NCBI GenBank assembly: GCA_947846985.1
Contig: CANTUZ010000008.1
Location: 42,736,817-42,800,816, forward strand
Reading direction: 5' to 3'
Source: Fratercula arctica
Lineage: Eukaryota > Chordata > Aves > Charadriiformes > Alcidae
Length of the DNA stretch: 64,000 bases
In this document: one piece after another, positions 1-13,500 of the stretch
How positions within the stretch are numbered: the stretch's first letter is position 1
How the letters are laid out: every line of letters begins with the position of its first letter
Made by a program: the position numbers and the translations under genes
The notes under the pieces: generated by a model
What the model saw: only the letters and a program-made list of their open reading frames with translations
The model's database searches: none
Told to the model about the DNA's origin: nothing

Positions 1-2817
1 TGATGTGGTGTAAATAGTGTTGGCGGACAGCCCTGATGATAAAACTGTCTTGGCAGCATATTCCTTTTCTGTCTCCATGTCTCCAGCTACTTCTTAGCTA
101 CGGAACACAAAAGGGAAAAGTAAGATGAACTGTACTTTGGCATGTATTCCTACGGCAAAGTGAGTGAAAAGCCAGAGGGTTTGGAATTGCTACTGAGCTT
201 TAATATTCATCCTCTGCCTAGTGGGACAGGAGTGCCTGTGATTCCGACTGGGGACGCCTGGCTGGCTGTCCAGCTTGGATGCCATCTCCAGCATCAGGTT
301 TCCAGTCAGCGCGGATCTTAGAGGAGAACGCAGTGTAGGACAAAAAGGAAATTGCCAGCTCCGGGCGCAACATTATATAGTTTAACTTTATTCTTCATGG
401 GTTTGTGGTAAATTAAGAATTTCATAATGCAGAAAATGCAAAAAACCACACAGAAGTTGAGTTTGTGATGGAGACTACATTATTTCCATGCTAAACTTTT
501 ACAAGATGCCAAATTCCACAGAGCCAGCTGTCTCTGAAACACCTTGTAAACCTGAAAAATCAATGTCCCAGGTTGTTTCTTTATTAGCCTTGATCTGTCC
601 TTCTCCCGAAACAGCGTGGTAGGATTTACCACCTTTTGAATGCATCTGCAGCTACGTTCAAGTAGCTGTTGTGTTGATTGTTTACGGGAGGGGACCAAAC
701 TCCCAATCCGTCAGAAGACCGATAGCCCCGCTGCTGATTCGATGTTGTTAGCGCCGTGCTGTATCAAGAGCTGATAATAGTGTCCTGCAAGCACGGGATG
801 TCTTCAGACAGTGATAAGAGCACAAGACTGGGAACAGTGTTTCTGATTATCTCATGGACTTTCTGTCTCACCTTTTGCAGGCCTCCTAATCCCTCCTGCG
901 TTTCATGTTCCCCCCCGTGCAATGCCCGGGGAAGTCCTTACCTACTTAATATATAAGCATAACGAAAGTGATTTATTAGGTGGGTTTTTTCATATTCTCT
1001 GAACTCATTTGCAGAAGACAATATAGGAGTATCGTATTGCTGCCAAATGAAATAATCTGCTATGTATTTTAAAACTAGATGTATTTGGAGTTTCATCTCA
1101 AACCAAAACTCACCTCCATGCACACAGGAGAAAAAAAACCAACCTAGCGCTCGGACCCCCCTTCATTCCAGTTGTCCCTCACTGTTTGAATGGTGCGTGG
1201 GTCAGAACTGCAACGGGCATTTCTCTCTCCCTGTGTCACGTTCTGCTCCTCCACTTGGTATTTCATACAGGGACTTTTCCCAGTGGCAGCAGACGTCTGG
1301 CTGGCAAGGTGGCTTTAAGGAGAGGGAGAAGCAAGTTCCAGTCCCAGCACTCAGTTCTGCTCAAAGCCAGAAATGGCGAGCGCGTGAGGAGCATTCGCGT
1401 TGCTGAGGTGCTGGGAAGACACGGTGCGATCATTATCTTAAAGGTGCAGGTTGTTTGGGGGTGAGGTGCTGTTAGCAGTACGATATTTTTAAATAGTTTC
1501 CTCCTGTTATTTTTAGTCAGAAATGAGAAAAAAAAAAATCAAGAGGAATTTTTTCTTTAGAGCTTAACACTGTCAGTTGGGTTTGTGTTGATTCAAGCGC
1601 TCTTCCTCAGTGACCTTCATCTCCCCATGCCTGTGAGATGTGAAAGATGCTGTTGACACAAGCAAAGGCTCAAGCTCCCTCAGCTCATATCCCAAACACC
1701 ACTTTAACATGGCATGTTTGATGCTGCATATTTCTGTCTCACCGACAAAGTGGCAGTGAAAGTTATTGCGTTTGTCTGGGAAGGGGAATGGAGCAGAATG
1801 AAAGCCACAGTAAACAGCACTATCTCCCTTCCTTCCCTGTCCTCGGTCTCTACCATAACACCTCTGAATGCAGAAGGCGAAATAGAGAGGTCTGAGCACT
1901 TAAAACAAGGCTTAGAAATGCACAAAATATAAGACCTAAAATTAAATCAGCAGGTGCGCACTTTGAAAACAATCCCAGGTCTTCATTTGCAGGAGCGATG
2001 GCTTCTGCGTTTGTACAAAGAAATCAGCTTATACAGACTGGAACGATTGTGAGATAGTACCAAAGTAGTACTAGCCCTCCCCAGTCGTGCTTGCTGTACT
2101 GTACCTTCCACAAGTGCGTTACGCTACCACAGAAATCTGGAGGAAAAAGAAAACAGCCTGCATTGCTTCACGCACGTATCGGGGCCATTGCAGATCTGCT
2201 TAATGCCTTTGGTGCCAAATCAGCATGAACGAAGGCACTTGAGGTTTGAAAAGGCAGTATTAGGAAAAGTTTAGGATATGTAAGAATTTTTAAAATTACA
2301 GGTTTGGGTCTTTTTATTCTCTGGTTAAAACCAGGTCTGCCTCCTGCAGTGGCCGTTGTTAGCTAAGCCGTGGTTCATCATAGGTTTGGATTTACAGCAC
2401 TTTGCCTTGTGCAAAGGCACCCGACAGACAATTGCCGTGCAGCAACATAGCCTGTCATTTCTCTGTTACTGAACGTGTGAGCTCATCTTCATCTTTTCTG
2501 CAGGTTTTTCTTCCGTCTCTTTCTTTTTCTAAGGACCTTAGTGCTCCTATCTCCATATTGAAGATGTCCAGGCAATGTTTTGGGGGAAACATGATGATCC
2601 CTTGTACCACAGGCACTAGCAGAGCACGCAGGGGAGCGTCCGTGGTGTCGCTGTAGGTGGTGGGGGACACACAGTACCCAGAGCAGTAGCTCTGCTCCTT
2701 GACCTGCCAGCCACAACAGCCGAGGTGGGGGTCCTGTGGGACACGGTCCCCTTCGGCTGTGCTTGTGCTGTCTGAAGAGGTCACCCCCCTGGGGTTGTCA
2801 CTGCGCCGCTTGTGCCA

Positions 2818-2856
2818 GTTTCAGTCTAAATCAGCCCTGTTTCAGTCTAAATCAGC
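2818..2856 (+). repeat. 18-bp direct repeat, two copies
   Basis: GTTTCAGTCTAAATCAGC occurs at 2818-2835 and 2839-2856, identical in both copies and 21 bp apart start to start. It is a recent-looking minisatellite-type duplication inside the intron. Confidence 0.9.
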
Positions 2857-5641
2857 TGAACTGGCTGGAACAGTTTAGCAAGGTGGTGCTTACTGTTCCT
2901 CTGACTCGAGAGAGATGTGGGAGCGTCTGCGTGAGCCGCGCGGGTGCAAGATGTCGCTGAAGGTAGGCCGGAGTGGGGCCTCAGCGTGCGCAGCCACGGA
3001 CGGGAGGGAAGCACATGAGGAGACCCCGGAGCTGGTACAGAGGGAAATGTGCCCCTTTCCCGGTGCAAATGAGTAGCGGGATGCCGCTCTGCCAGAGTGG
3101 GAGAATAATAAAGACAACATACGCTGTGCTGTCACTTCGCAAAGCTGAGAAGGGGTGCTTGGAGCTCACTCCTCCTCCACGTGGCGTTTCCTTTGGCCTG
3201 TAATCTGCGTTAGCGTTACCTGTTACTGCTCCTCTGCTTTCACTCCACAAATGCTGCAAGTGAAGTACAAAGCCATTTAAGCTTTGTGCCCTGAAGAATA
3301 TGTCATATTGTTTTCTTTTTAAGGGACGAAATAACTCTGTCAAATAAGAGAGTTAGCAAAGGGCCGGGTTCTCTCTTCTGACTCTGCTTGGAGCCGGTTT
3401 TAGCGGCACAAGCTGAGCATCACCAGCTCTGATAGGGGGGATGTCAAGAAAGGCTTTTGGAAGGAAAGCCGAGGTCACTACGGCCAGGGGCAGGGCAGGG
3501 AAGGAGGAGGACATCCCCGTTGTGGATAACGCATGGAAATTAATAAGAGCGCAGGAGGAGGGGGCTGCTGGAACAGCCTGGCCAGCTGGGAAGCCTCAGA
3601 GCTCCTGGGTGCTGCCATCTACTGTAGAAACTGCCCCCGGCTGGAGCCGCGGCACATTCCTCCCTGCCAAACGTGGGCACTGCAAATCTGAATGTGCGTT
3701 TTCTGTGTGTGCCACTTAAATAACGGCTCTGTTGGGTGAAGTACAGAAATAATTTCCCGGGCCAGCTGGTAGGAAATCATGGTTATAAGTCTATCAAGGA
3801 ATTAGAGTTTAACCGCAGTCTATACTAGAAAGGCTGCACTACAGTTTAGTATTTTACATGAAAGCCTGCTATTGAAAAAATGTTACCCCCTACTTCAGTA
3901 GATCTGTGCCGCCAACTGCAAGCAGTTTCAGCTCTGTTTAGCTGGCAGAGTTCATTGTTGACAGACTAAGAACTGGAATTAAAATGTGTGACAGTGCATT
4001 AAGGAAACACACTAAAGGGGATTTAAAAGAGAGTCAAAGAGCAGCAGAGAGGGGCGGGAGAGGAGCGCGGGCAGCCCAGCGGCTCAGTGGCTGGCTGGGG
4101 CCTGGGGGCGGCAGTGGCAAGGAAGAGGTGAAGGGATCACACTTTTTTTCCTTTGGAAAAATGTTTTATAAGCAGCTAGCAAACATTGATGGCATTCTTC
4201 TGCCAGCCAGCCAGCCAATAACTTAAGCAAAGGAAGGAGACAGAGCAGCTCGGGTGGGTCTCACAAGCCCTGTGAGAACTGGCAGCTCTTTTTGTTTGCC
4301 TAATAGCTGAAGTGCTTACTTCTGCCGCTCATCCTGAGAAAGCTGACGGGGCTCCCCAATAAACAGTGGTGATTGCCATGGTCCCAACCAGAACTGGAGC
4401 AAGGGGAGAAGAGGAGGTCGTTTGAGATGAATAAGTAAATCCTGGTCCGTTACCTTTCCTGCTGGCTTATTCGGCCTTTAAATTCTCCATATCCAAGTTC
4501 ATTTGTGAACGGCAGCTCAAAAGCAGGAAAAAAAAACCAACCCCCACAAAAAAAAAACAACCCCATGTGAAATGGAAAAGGGTAGGGAAATAGTTGTCAG
4601 GAGGTACTTGCTGTGGTTACGTCTGTCGTCAGGCAGGTGCCTGGTGCCTCATTTGTTCAGAGCCACATGCAGGGTGTCCCTGGCGCAGTGTAGCACCCAT
4701 ACCCTGTCAGCACGTGTGCTTGTTTTACACGTACTTCCACTCCAGTGGAAGGGCAGAGTTATATCTTAAAAGCCTGTGATAGTCCCTAGTCTGGAGTATC
4801 GCCACAACAGCCGTGCGCTGCTGCTAGAAAAGGGAAGGAGCTCCGTGTCGGTCCAGTAGACAGCCACAAGGAAAGCCAATATTCTTCAAGTTGCTGAAAA
4901 TTGGTCATGAGCCCTGAGATGCTAAATACAAAGTAAGAAAGAAAAACCTAAAACCTACTTTTACAGGAGAAAGATGAAAAGAAGGTCTGTATCTTTTTCT
5001 AACTGTTGTACCTTAGCAAATATAGTTATAAATAAGGCCATGGAAGGCTCTCTTTGCTAATTTTTTCTGTGGCTGAAAAACTGTGGGACGTTTGTAACTA
5101 TGTCTCTAAAAATTCGTTTTGTATTGATACCTCAGGCTTCAGGGTTTCTGAAGTAGTCTCTTTTAAGTTTTGTTCCATGCCAGCTTTCCCGGTCGCTGCT
5201 TATTTGTGAACAGCCTCACTGGATCTTGTGAAACAGGGAGCCCGTCAAAGGGGTGAGCAGCTGTTTGAAGTACAGGCAGGCAGAGACAGCTCAAGGCCAG
5301 AACGGTTTTTTTAGAAATTACGTCTCACCAAATGTGGTCACTGTACAAACTCTTGCTTTTTCTGTAGTAAGTCTCCGTACTAACTGTCATCCACTTTCCA
5401 TGAAAATTTCCAGAAATCAGTCTGGGCTGCACAATTTTGTTCCTGTCCAGAAGGGGATGGATTTTGTTCCATGATTTCAGTTGCTCTTATATCCATGCTG
5501 GAAACACAGTCCCGTGTCTTCTGTTTGAGTTTTGGCTGTTGGGTCTGATCAGCCTCTTGATCATAGAATAACTACAGGGAATTGGGATCAGGAAGGAGAC
5601 CAAAGGTGGTCAGCCCTAGCAGAGCTCAAGTTTATGGAATT

Positions 5642-6381
5642 ATTGAATCATAGAATGGTTTAGGTTGGAAGGAACCTTAAAAATCATCTCGTTGCAGCCC
5701 CCTGCCCTGGGCAGGGACACCTCCTGCCAGACCAGGTTGCTCAAAGCCCCATCCAACCTGGCCTTGAACCTCTCCAGGGATGGGGAAACCTGTTCCAATT
5801 TATCACCACCCTCATAGTGAAAAACTTCTTCCTGATATCAAATCTAAATCTAACCTCTTTCAGTTTGAAGCCATCATCCCTCATCCTATCGCTACATGCC
5901 CTTGTAAAAAGTCCCTCTTCAGCTTTCTTATAGGCCCCTTTCAGATACTGGAAGACCGTTATAAGGTCTCCCTGGAGCCTTCTCTTCCCCAGGCTGAACA
6001 ACCCCAACTCTCTCAGCCTGTCCTCATAGCAGAGGTGCTCCGGCCCTTTGATCATCTTTGTGGCCTCCTCTGGACTTGCTCCAACAAGTCCCTGTCCTTC
6101 TTGTGCTGAGGACTCCAAAGCTGGACGCAGTACTCCAACTGGGGTCTCACTGGAGCAGAGTAGAGGGGCAAATCATCTCCCTCGACCTGTTGGCCACACT
6201 TCTTTTGGTTGGCCTTCTCGGCTGCAAGCACACCTTGCTGGTTCATGTTGAGCTTCTCATCCACCAACACCCCCAGGTCCTTCTCCTCAGGGCTGCTCTC
6301 AATCCATTCTCCGCCCAGCTTGTATCTGTGCTTGGGATTGCCCCAACCCGGGTGCAGGACCCTGCACTTTGCCTTGTTTCT
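5642..6381 (-). mobile_element. CR1 LINE, 5'-truncated, decayed ORF2
   Basis: On the + strand the block starts with the inverted CR1 3' tail (tcatagaatggtttaggttg) and runs into CR1 body sequence. The minus-strand translation gives the C-terminal part of the CR1 reverse-transcriptase protein, with recognisable words [35 protein letters not shown] and RKKFFTMRVV. The reading is split between two frames (6052-6270 and 5741-6118), so a frameshift lies near 6052-6118, and the body is further eroded. It is a non-LTR retrotransposon relic, opposite in strand to ERBB4. A weaker, older CR1-like tail may sit just before it near 5560-5630. Confidence 0.92.
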
Positions 6382-9300
6382 GTAGAAATCATTTTTTGTT
6401 AGAAAACATCTGTTTCATGACATGCTTTTTCTAGTCCTTACTAGCAGATCCAACTGCAGTCCTACCAGGCTAAGCTCTTATCCTGCCAACAGCAGCCAGT
6501 CTCCGTGCAGGTCATAGCCCTTCGGTCCTTGCCAGAACTTGCCTTGCTGCTGAGGGTTGCCTGAGGCCTGAAGTGAAACTCAGGCCAAGAGGTGCTGCTT
6601 TATGCATCGTCTTCAGTCCATTAGTGATCTCCAGGTGGGCTTTATGTAGAAGCTGAAGTGTCTTGAAGTCTAGCTTGTGTCCATCTTGTGAAGCCAAAGG
6701 AAGGACCTGTGGTACCACTGCGATAACTGGCAAACGTAATTGATATCTGGAGCTCTTGTACTTGTCCAGTAGGGATTTGAGTTTCTTGATGCCCATGTTC
6801 CTGAAGTAGTGGAAACCAAAGGAGTAGAGGCAGAGTACAGACAGTCCAAATGGAATTTGGATAGCTAGCAAAGATGCCAAAAGCAGTGAAGATGCTCGTT
6901 TCCTTATGCAGCAATTCACCTTAATAGTTTTGGTCACTGGTGATACAATCAAGCTTGATGATGATTTTTATAAGGGGTAAAGCCCCAAGGTAAAATCCAC
7001 TGTGCACTTGAGAAGAAGTAGCCAGCAGCAATGCAGAATGTGAGGATTTTTTTTACTTTCAAATATTGATCTGTCAAAGCTGAACCTGGTAATTATGCAG
7101 TATTTGAAGGTCACTGTGAGGGTACATTATGCTTTTTCTCAACCACTCTCTGTGTTTTTCACTTTAATCCAAAGGCTATGGGAGTTGAAAAGTCTTTTCG
7201 TTGATGTCAGGTCAAGTTCTCAAGAGATTTTCTGCATCACGGTAAACATTTCATACTTGCTTTTTTGCATGTGTAGGTATATATATATGAAAATAATGAG
7301 TTATTGGGAATAGTCACTGTTGCACTGTAGCAGATATTACTGCTAGAGTCAAGTAATCAGCAAAGATACATGCCGGAAGCTTTTCCCTTTCTGTCATTTG
7401 AACAAAATTCTACGACATCTAATAATCATTCAGTAGTTGAACTAAATACAACGTAACGAGGATATGAAGGTGTGCTGGTGCAAGCAGTTGTTAGTTGTAA
7501 AAAGTAATTAACTTTGGTGGATAGTAGAAGAAAAGTTTATTTCTTTCAATAGAAGAATCTATTTCTCTGGTCCTGGTTTTGCTTGAATTTGTGATTTGAT
7601 TTTGCTTGAATGTATTATTAGCATGAATGCTGGGTGTGCTTGTAGCCCTCTTTGCTTCTATTGGTATTCTTTTAAAATAGTCATGAGTAAGCAGGAAACT
7701 GTGACCATTAACAAAATCCCTGGAGTTTCATATCTATTTGTCTAATCACATCTGTTTCCCAGCGTTGGAGGACTTTGTGGTTGGAAGCAAATGAATCTGA
7801 GTCAGGTGAAACTCTCAGCCAGAAAGTCTCCAGGCTGGATTAGGAATGGACACAAAAATCCTTTCAGTTTGCATGTTTATTGTGTGGGCTTGCAGACTTG
7901 TTGTTTCTGAGGTGCCACGTGTGTATGTACTGAACTTTAGAATTCCATTCTGGAAATGTGGACGTGCAGTTTCCATGCTGTGACACTTCTCTCATGCTTC
8001 AGTTTGAGATCCAAAAGCCCTGAGGTCAAAATGGTCCTAATGAAGTCTGTCCGTACCTTTGAAAATCCCATCCATCTTAGATGTGTAGCTTATCTGTATA
8101 ATGATAGATGTTGTCTGCAAGCAGCGGGTCTATCGATCCGGCTTCCGTTGTGAAAGTAGCTGAAGAAACCAGCAGGAACTAGACATGAGTCCAAGTTCAG
8201 ACCTTCATCAAAACTTTCCCTATGTTGAAGAGCTGTTTGGAATTAGAATCTCAATTCATGCTCATTATAGAAATACGTCTTTTCTACACCATTTAGAGCT
8301 GACATTTCCCTGAACTTTGTCAAATTAAGATATGGGGATATGGTTTGAACTCATTGTTAGGACAGTTTTAAGGGCTTCATTCTTCTCCAGGCAGATGTGA
8401 TGCTGCTAATTTCAGTGGGTTTAGAGCACCATAAGAATGGCTTGGCAGAGTCAAACACTAAGATCCTACCAAATAAAATGTGATCTTTACCAGAATCTTA
8501 CTTTAGCAACTGACTTGTCTGGTTTATACTTTATAGTTTTGTGTTAGGATTTGTATTTACAGTGTCATTATGCACAAAATCTTCCATAGAGAATTTTTCT
8601 TCTTTCTCATAATTAAAACAGTAGGAATTAATGATGGACTGGGGAGACTCGCTGTTTCTGCCGTAATGAACTGAACTACTTTGAGTGGGTAAGAAAAAAA
8701 TGATAATACAGTGATTATTTTGGTCTGAACCAAGTTCTGTCAAAAAAGATAAAAGTATTAAAAATGCATTAGGCATATTAAAAACATGCAGCCCAGAATA
8801 GTAAACACATTGCAACTGTGTAAGTAGTATAGCTTTGATTCTAATGCTCGGCTAATTACAGGAGAAAATATGATAATTTCCTTCAAAATTGCAGACATTA
8901 CGTATGACCTTACCTGAGGTCCTTTGAAAACTGAGGGCACTGCCCTTGTGAATTCACCTTCTTCTGTCTCCCTCCCCATTTTCATCTGTTTCTCTTTTCA
9001 CCTAGGAACTTTTAAATAAAAGTCACAACCTCTTCTGCTGGCTGTACTGAACCACATCCCTGTAGCCAAAACAGTGAACTCTGGTCCTGGCCTTTCATTT
9101 TCCAGTTCTTTATCTCGCACTGTTTCCAAAGGCACTGAGGCATCTCGGATCAGCCGGCTGAGGGCTGCCTGCGGTAGGAAATACAGCAGTGTGGCAGAAC
9201 CAGGAGGAGTCTAGGTCCCCAGGGAAGGAGAGTCAGCAAAGGTGGGGAAATGGGGCTGGGATTGTCCTGCTCCTGTCATCAGGACAGGGAATAGAAGCTC

Positions 9301-10556
9301 ATTGTGAAGTCGGGGTTTGTGTTTGAGAAATCCCGTAAAATTTGGCAGCTCAGGCTGTTTGTGTTCAACTGTTTGTCCCTTTTGTTTCTGAAAAGTGTTC
9401 TTGTCCCAAGAACATTGTTCTCCCAAGAATAGCGTCTCTTGTGTCGCAGTGCTTTGGAACCACAGGGCCATGCAAAGATTGAACACCAGTAATTACTAAC
9501 TTACACAATCAGCCAAAAATTGAGATGTAACACTGTCTCCATGAGCCTAGCAGAGAGATAATGTGTTCAAGGTTTTCCTTAATGAATTTTACTTAGTTTA
9601 GGAATATATGGAAACATCCTCCTTCCCTGGAGACAGTCCCTGACTTCCCTTTGCCTTGGATGCAGAAGCCGTCATTCTCAGGTTTTCCTTCAAGCCTTGC
9701 TAAAAGTCATCTTCTAACTTTCTTTGTCCTTCTTTCTGCGTGTCATCTTGTGATATCCCTTAGTCTCATACGGACATCCAGTTGGCGTTCAGGCAGTTCC
9801 CTTTCTCCTTTTTGACCCCACAGGAGACATCTGAGCTTCCTGGCTTGGCTGCTGGGGTGGCCTCTCTGGCTTCAGCCATCGAAGCAACTCATCAGACTGA
9901 ATCCTTCTCGCTCTGATACGGAATGAAAACTGGTTTTCACTCCCACCTATTTCCATGTTGTTTCACACAGCTCCTGGAATAATATTATCCATTCTCCTTT
10001 GCCACTGTTAATTCTCTCCTAAGAAATGTACAAACCCAACTTCCTACTTAAAATACACACAGTGTGATGTTTGGAAAACATTTGGTGTTTGCTAGGTCAG
10101 CTGCTTATTGTGATCTGCCCGTTGTGTGTTCAACACGCACCAAGACTGCTGTTCAGGTGCCTAGCACTGTGGGGCTAGGAGATAGAAATTATAAATTGAT
10201 AGTATGATTACTGCAATATAAATTACAATAGATTTAACAGATGAACTAAGCTTTTAGAACTTTCAGGAAGAAGTTTGAGAGTTAGATGTTTGGGAAGTAT
10301 CTTTCTCTTAAGTCTTCTTGCACATCCACCCTCTTGCCAACGGTTGTGTTGTGAACCACCAGTCCTCAGGATATTCTGAAGGCTCCAGCTCCGGTCAGAC
10401 TCTATAAGATTTTCTGCTTTCATTTAAAGCAAAATCAAAGAATGGATGAGGCTGAACACAGGGTTGAAGTATACCCTAACGTCGCAGAGGCCAAAGGGCA
10501 AATGAGAACAGAACCCCCTAAGTGTTTTTAATTTCAGAATTTAGTAAGTAAATACC

Positions 10557-10574
10557 TTTTTTTTTTTTTTTTAG
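10557..10574. repeat. Poly(T) run (T18)
   Basis: Eighteen consecutive T in intron 20. No retroposon body is recognised on either side. Confidence 0.9.
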
Positions 10575-13500
10575 AGGCTTTGGCCTTGATCTTTCCGAGT
10601 TTGAGGTTGGCAGTATTGTGTCTGTTATGACATTTATCCATATGATATGTGTATTGGTGAACCTTCTGGAGTACTGATGGACTTACTTCTGTGACGCTCT
10701 GGCTTCTGGGGAATTACAGTATTGCTGCACTTACAGAAAGGATCGGAGAGATATCCCTGGCAAAAAAACCCTGGATGCTGCCCAGGCTTGCTGGCCCAGA
10801 TGTGCCAGGGAGCTGGTGGTCCAGTTTGTGATGCAAAGATGCTGCAGTGCGGTCTCTCTCCTCAACAATAACTCACAGCTCAGATGAAGCAGATGGTAGT
10901 TCTCAGAGTTACGTGAGCTTTGCCATCCATGAAATAAGGCTCAAGGTGTATTTATGTAGTTCATGTTTTTTCCCCCTCAGGACAGGACTGGATAGTTATT
11001 TTAAATCTCCTTTAAAAAATGGAAGGGAAGCTATTTTCCTTTAAAAGTAAGGAATGTGTAAGGGCTTGAGTTTTCTTAAAACTTTCTGGACTTTGCCTGG
11101 TTTTCTATGGAAATTAGCCTCATTGCAATCGCTGTGTCTGTCTTCAGTTTCCCTTGCAATAACTTTCCAAAATGTTGGTTGAATTTATTCAGATTTGACA
11201 GGGGAGAAAAGGTCTCACAGATACTATCTTTGTATGAGTTTCATAAAAATAGGCATCTAGATAGATGAAACTGTGATTAACACTCCCGCCAAAGGAAAAA
11301 AAGGCACTGTAGGCTCAACCACATTATTAAACAGCTGACAGTCCATGCAGGAGACTGCCATGGAAAACCTGCCTTCACGCTGTCTCAGAGTCTTCCCTGC
11401 TCCTGTTTCTGTTTCTTTTGCCACTCAGACTGCCCAGCATCCCAGTGGTAGAAGCAGCAAAGTAAAATGAACCCGTGTCTTTTTTCCTGGATGGATTTGT
11501 AGTAGGATTGCCTCTTATTAAAGCAAAATACCAGTGCACCTGCAGCATCAGCGTGACACGTGAGGACCTTCAGAGAGCGCTCAGTGTTGGAAAGCTACCT
11601 AATTCCCCCCAAACTAGCTGATCTCAAGCCCTCTAAAGTTCAGATGGGGCTTTCCGTTGGTTCTGGAAGAGGCTTCAAGGTCCTTGAAGAGGAGTAAATT
11701 AGTGTGTTTTAAGCTTCGTGAAGCCTTTTTGTGGTCTGGGGATGTCATCTTTTTGACAAGGTAAGCTCTACGGGTCACAGCCCCGCTGTAGACTGGAAGA
11801 TGGTGCAGAAACGTACAGGTCAGTGGGAACCTGTGACCTGCAGGGGGGACCGTGTAGTGCAGTAGGGCGCCATACAGGACTTACAAGCTTGGTCCAGATG
11901 CAGTGTCCTGGTTTGCTGCCATGGTATTTCCAGACTAAGAAGACCTGGGCTGCCTCCATACCTACAGGCAGCGTGAGGCTCAAAGAGCTGCACTGCGTCC
12001 AGCCTTGGCCTTTGCAACATGTAGCCAGCTTAGCCTTTCCTAACTGCATGTTCCAGCCTGTGCTTCCAGCCTCGGAGTTAGTGAGAGGAAACTGCTTGGT
12101 TGTGTCTTTCCCACTCCTGAACACCTACTGTCCATAGGGCACACCACCACATAGGGGACCATAGCTATTGTAAGTGTGAGGCCAGGTAGCCTTTAGTCTT
12201 CAGCCCCTCATGGGCTAAGTTGGGCGAGGCTATGTCACAGAGATTTCCATGGGAAGGAAATTTTAGTAGTTTTCCTGAAAAAAGGCTCTCTCTGACCCCA
12301 CTACCAGCGTCCCTTTAGTGTCACTGGCAACTCAAAGGCAAGACGGTTCGGCATCCCCTGGGTGGTGTGCTGGTCTGCAGCTCCCCAGAGCAGGTGAGCC
12401 AAGCCCTAGTTTTAGTCTAGATAGGTGTATGGAAATAGGGCTGCATTTTTTCCTCTGGTAGAGCTTCATGGAATTTGTGATCAATGAGGCCCCCTGGAGC
12501 TCTTTAGAAAAGCAGTTTTATGAGCAGTAGAGCTGCTGAGAGCTGGTTGCTTATGATTTATGTCTCATGATTAGGTTATCTGGAATTTAATATGTTCCTA
12601 GTGCTAGTTAAAGTATCCTCAATAATGTGTCTCTCTTACGTGGAGTCTCTAGTGGCCAGGAAAGACTGCGATCACAATAGCAGGAAAACTATTACAGCCT
12701 TTCTCCTCTCCTTGCCTACCAGCTTTCAGGAAACTCATAAGAATGCAAAACTTTTGAGACAAGTGTAGTGCCAAATCGGGCTGAAAACAGTCAAAAGCAT
12801 CAAAAATGTAGAGGGACAGATAGAAAGATAAATATGCACGTCATGTTTGCACCAGCCTGATTTCTTAGGGACCCAGGCTAAACGCAGCTGAAGTGGCAAA
12901 AAAAAGAGTAAATGTCAATTCAAATGAGAACCGAGAACGGTCACTTCTGAGCTCTTGCGATATAAAAGAATTGCAGCCTTTGCATCCCATGCCAGCCCGC
13001 TGGCAGGACTCTTCGCAGATGCGATACAGACTCTGCAAAGCTGTTAGTGCTGTTCATTCTGTATGTGCTAGAAATTTATAAATGGATTCGAATATTTCTA
13101 GGCTCTGGGATTGGAGGTACACGTAGGGTCTGCGCTGTGTGTGCTGATGTGCTAAAAGTAATTGTTACAGTGGTGCGATTTGGAGAAGCTGTGCGAGTTT
13201 TCTGCAGAGGCAGAGACAGAATTATGTGTGGGTGTGTTACGTTCTAGTACTAATATCATGGGCAGGAAGCCTGTTGATAGGTGTCCATGTGTGATCCCAG
13301 GCGTCCTCAGCCATCTCCGTGCCTCTAGAAAAGCAGTTCTTCCCGTTACAGTCCGTGCAGCATTTATTGACCTGTTTTTTTTATGCTTTCCTCAGTGAAA
13401 GCTTGATTCTCCTTGCCATGCTCCTAAAGAACCCTTACCGCAAAGACCTTTTTAAAGGTATTTCTGTTGGGGGTCATGTTGTGCCTGTGCCTATGTTTTA

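Noticed and set aside
6512..6952. 146-codon minus-strand frame with a hydrophobic start, next to the CR1 copy; possible retrocopy
   Set aside because: I recognise no family, and no poly(A) tail or target-site repeat is seen. Frames of this length occur elsewhere in the window by chance. A BLASTP or TBLASTN hit to a vertebrate protein would reverse this.
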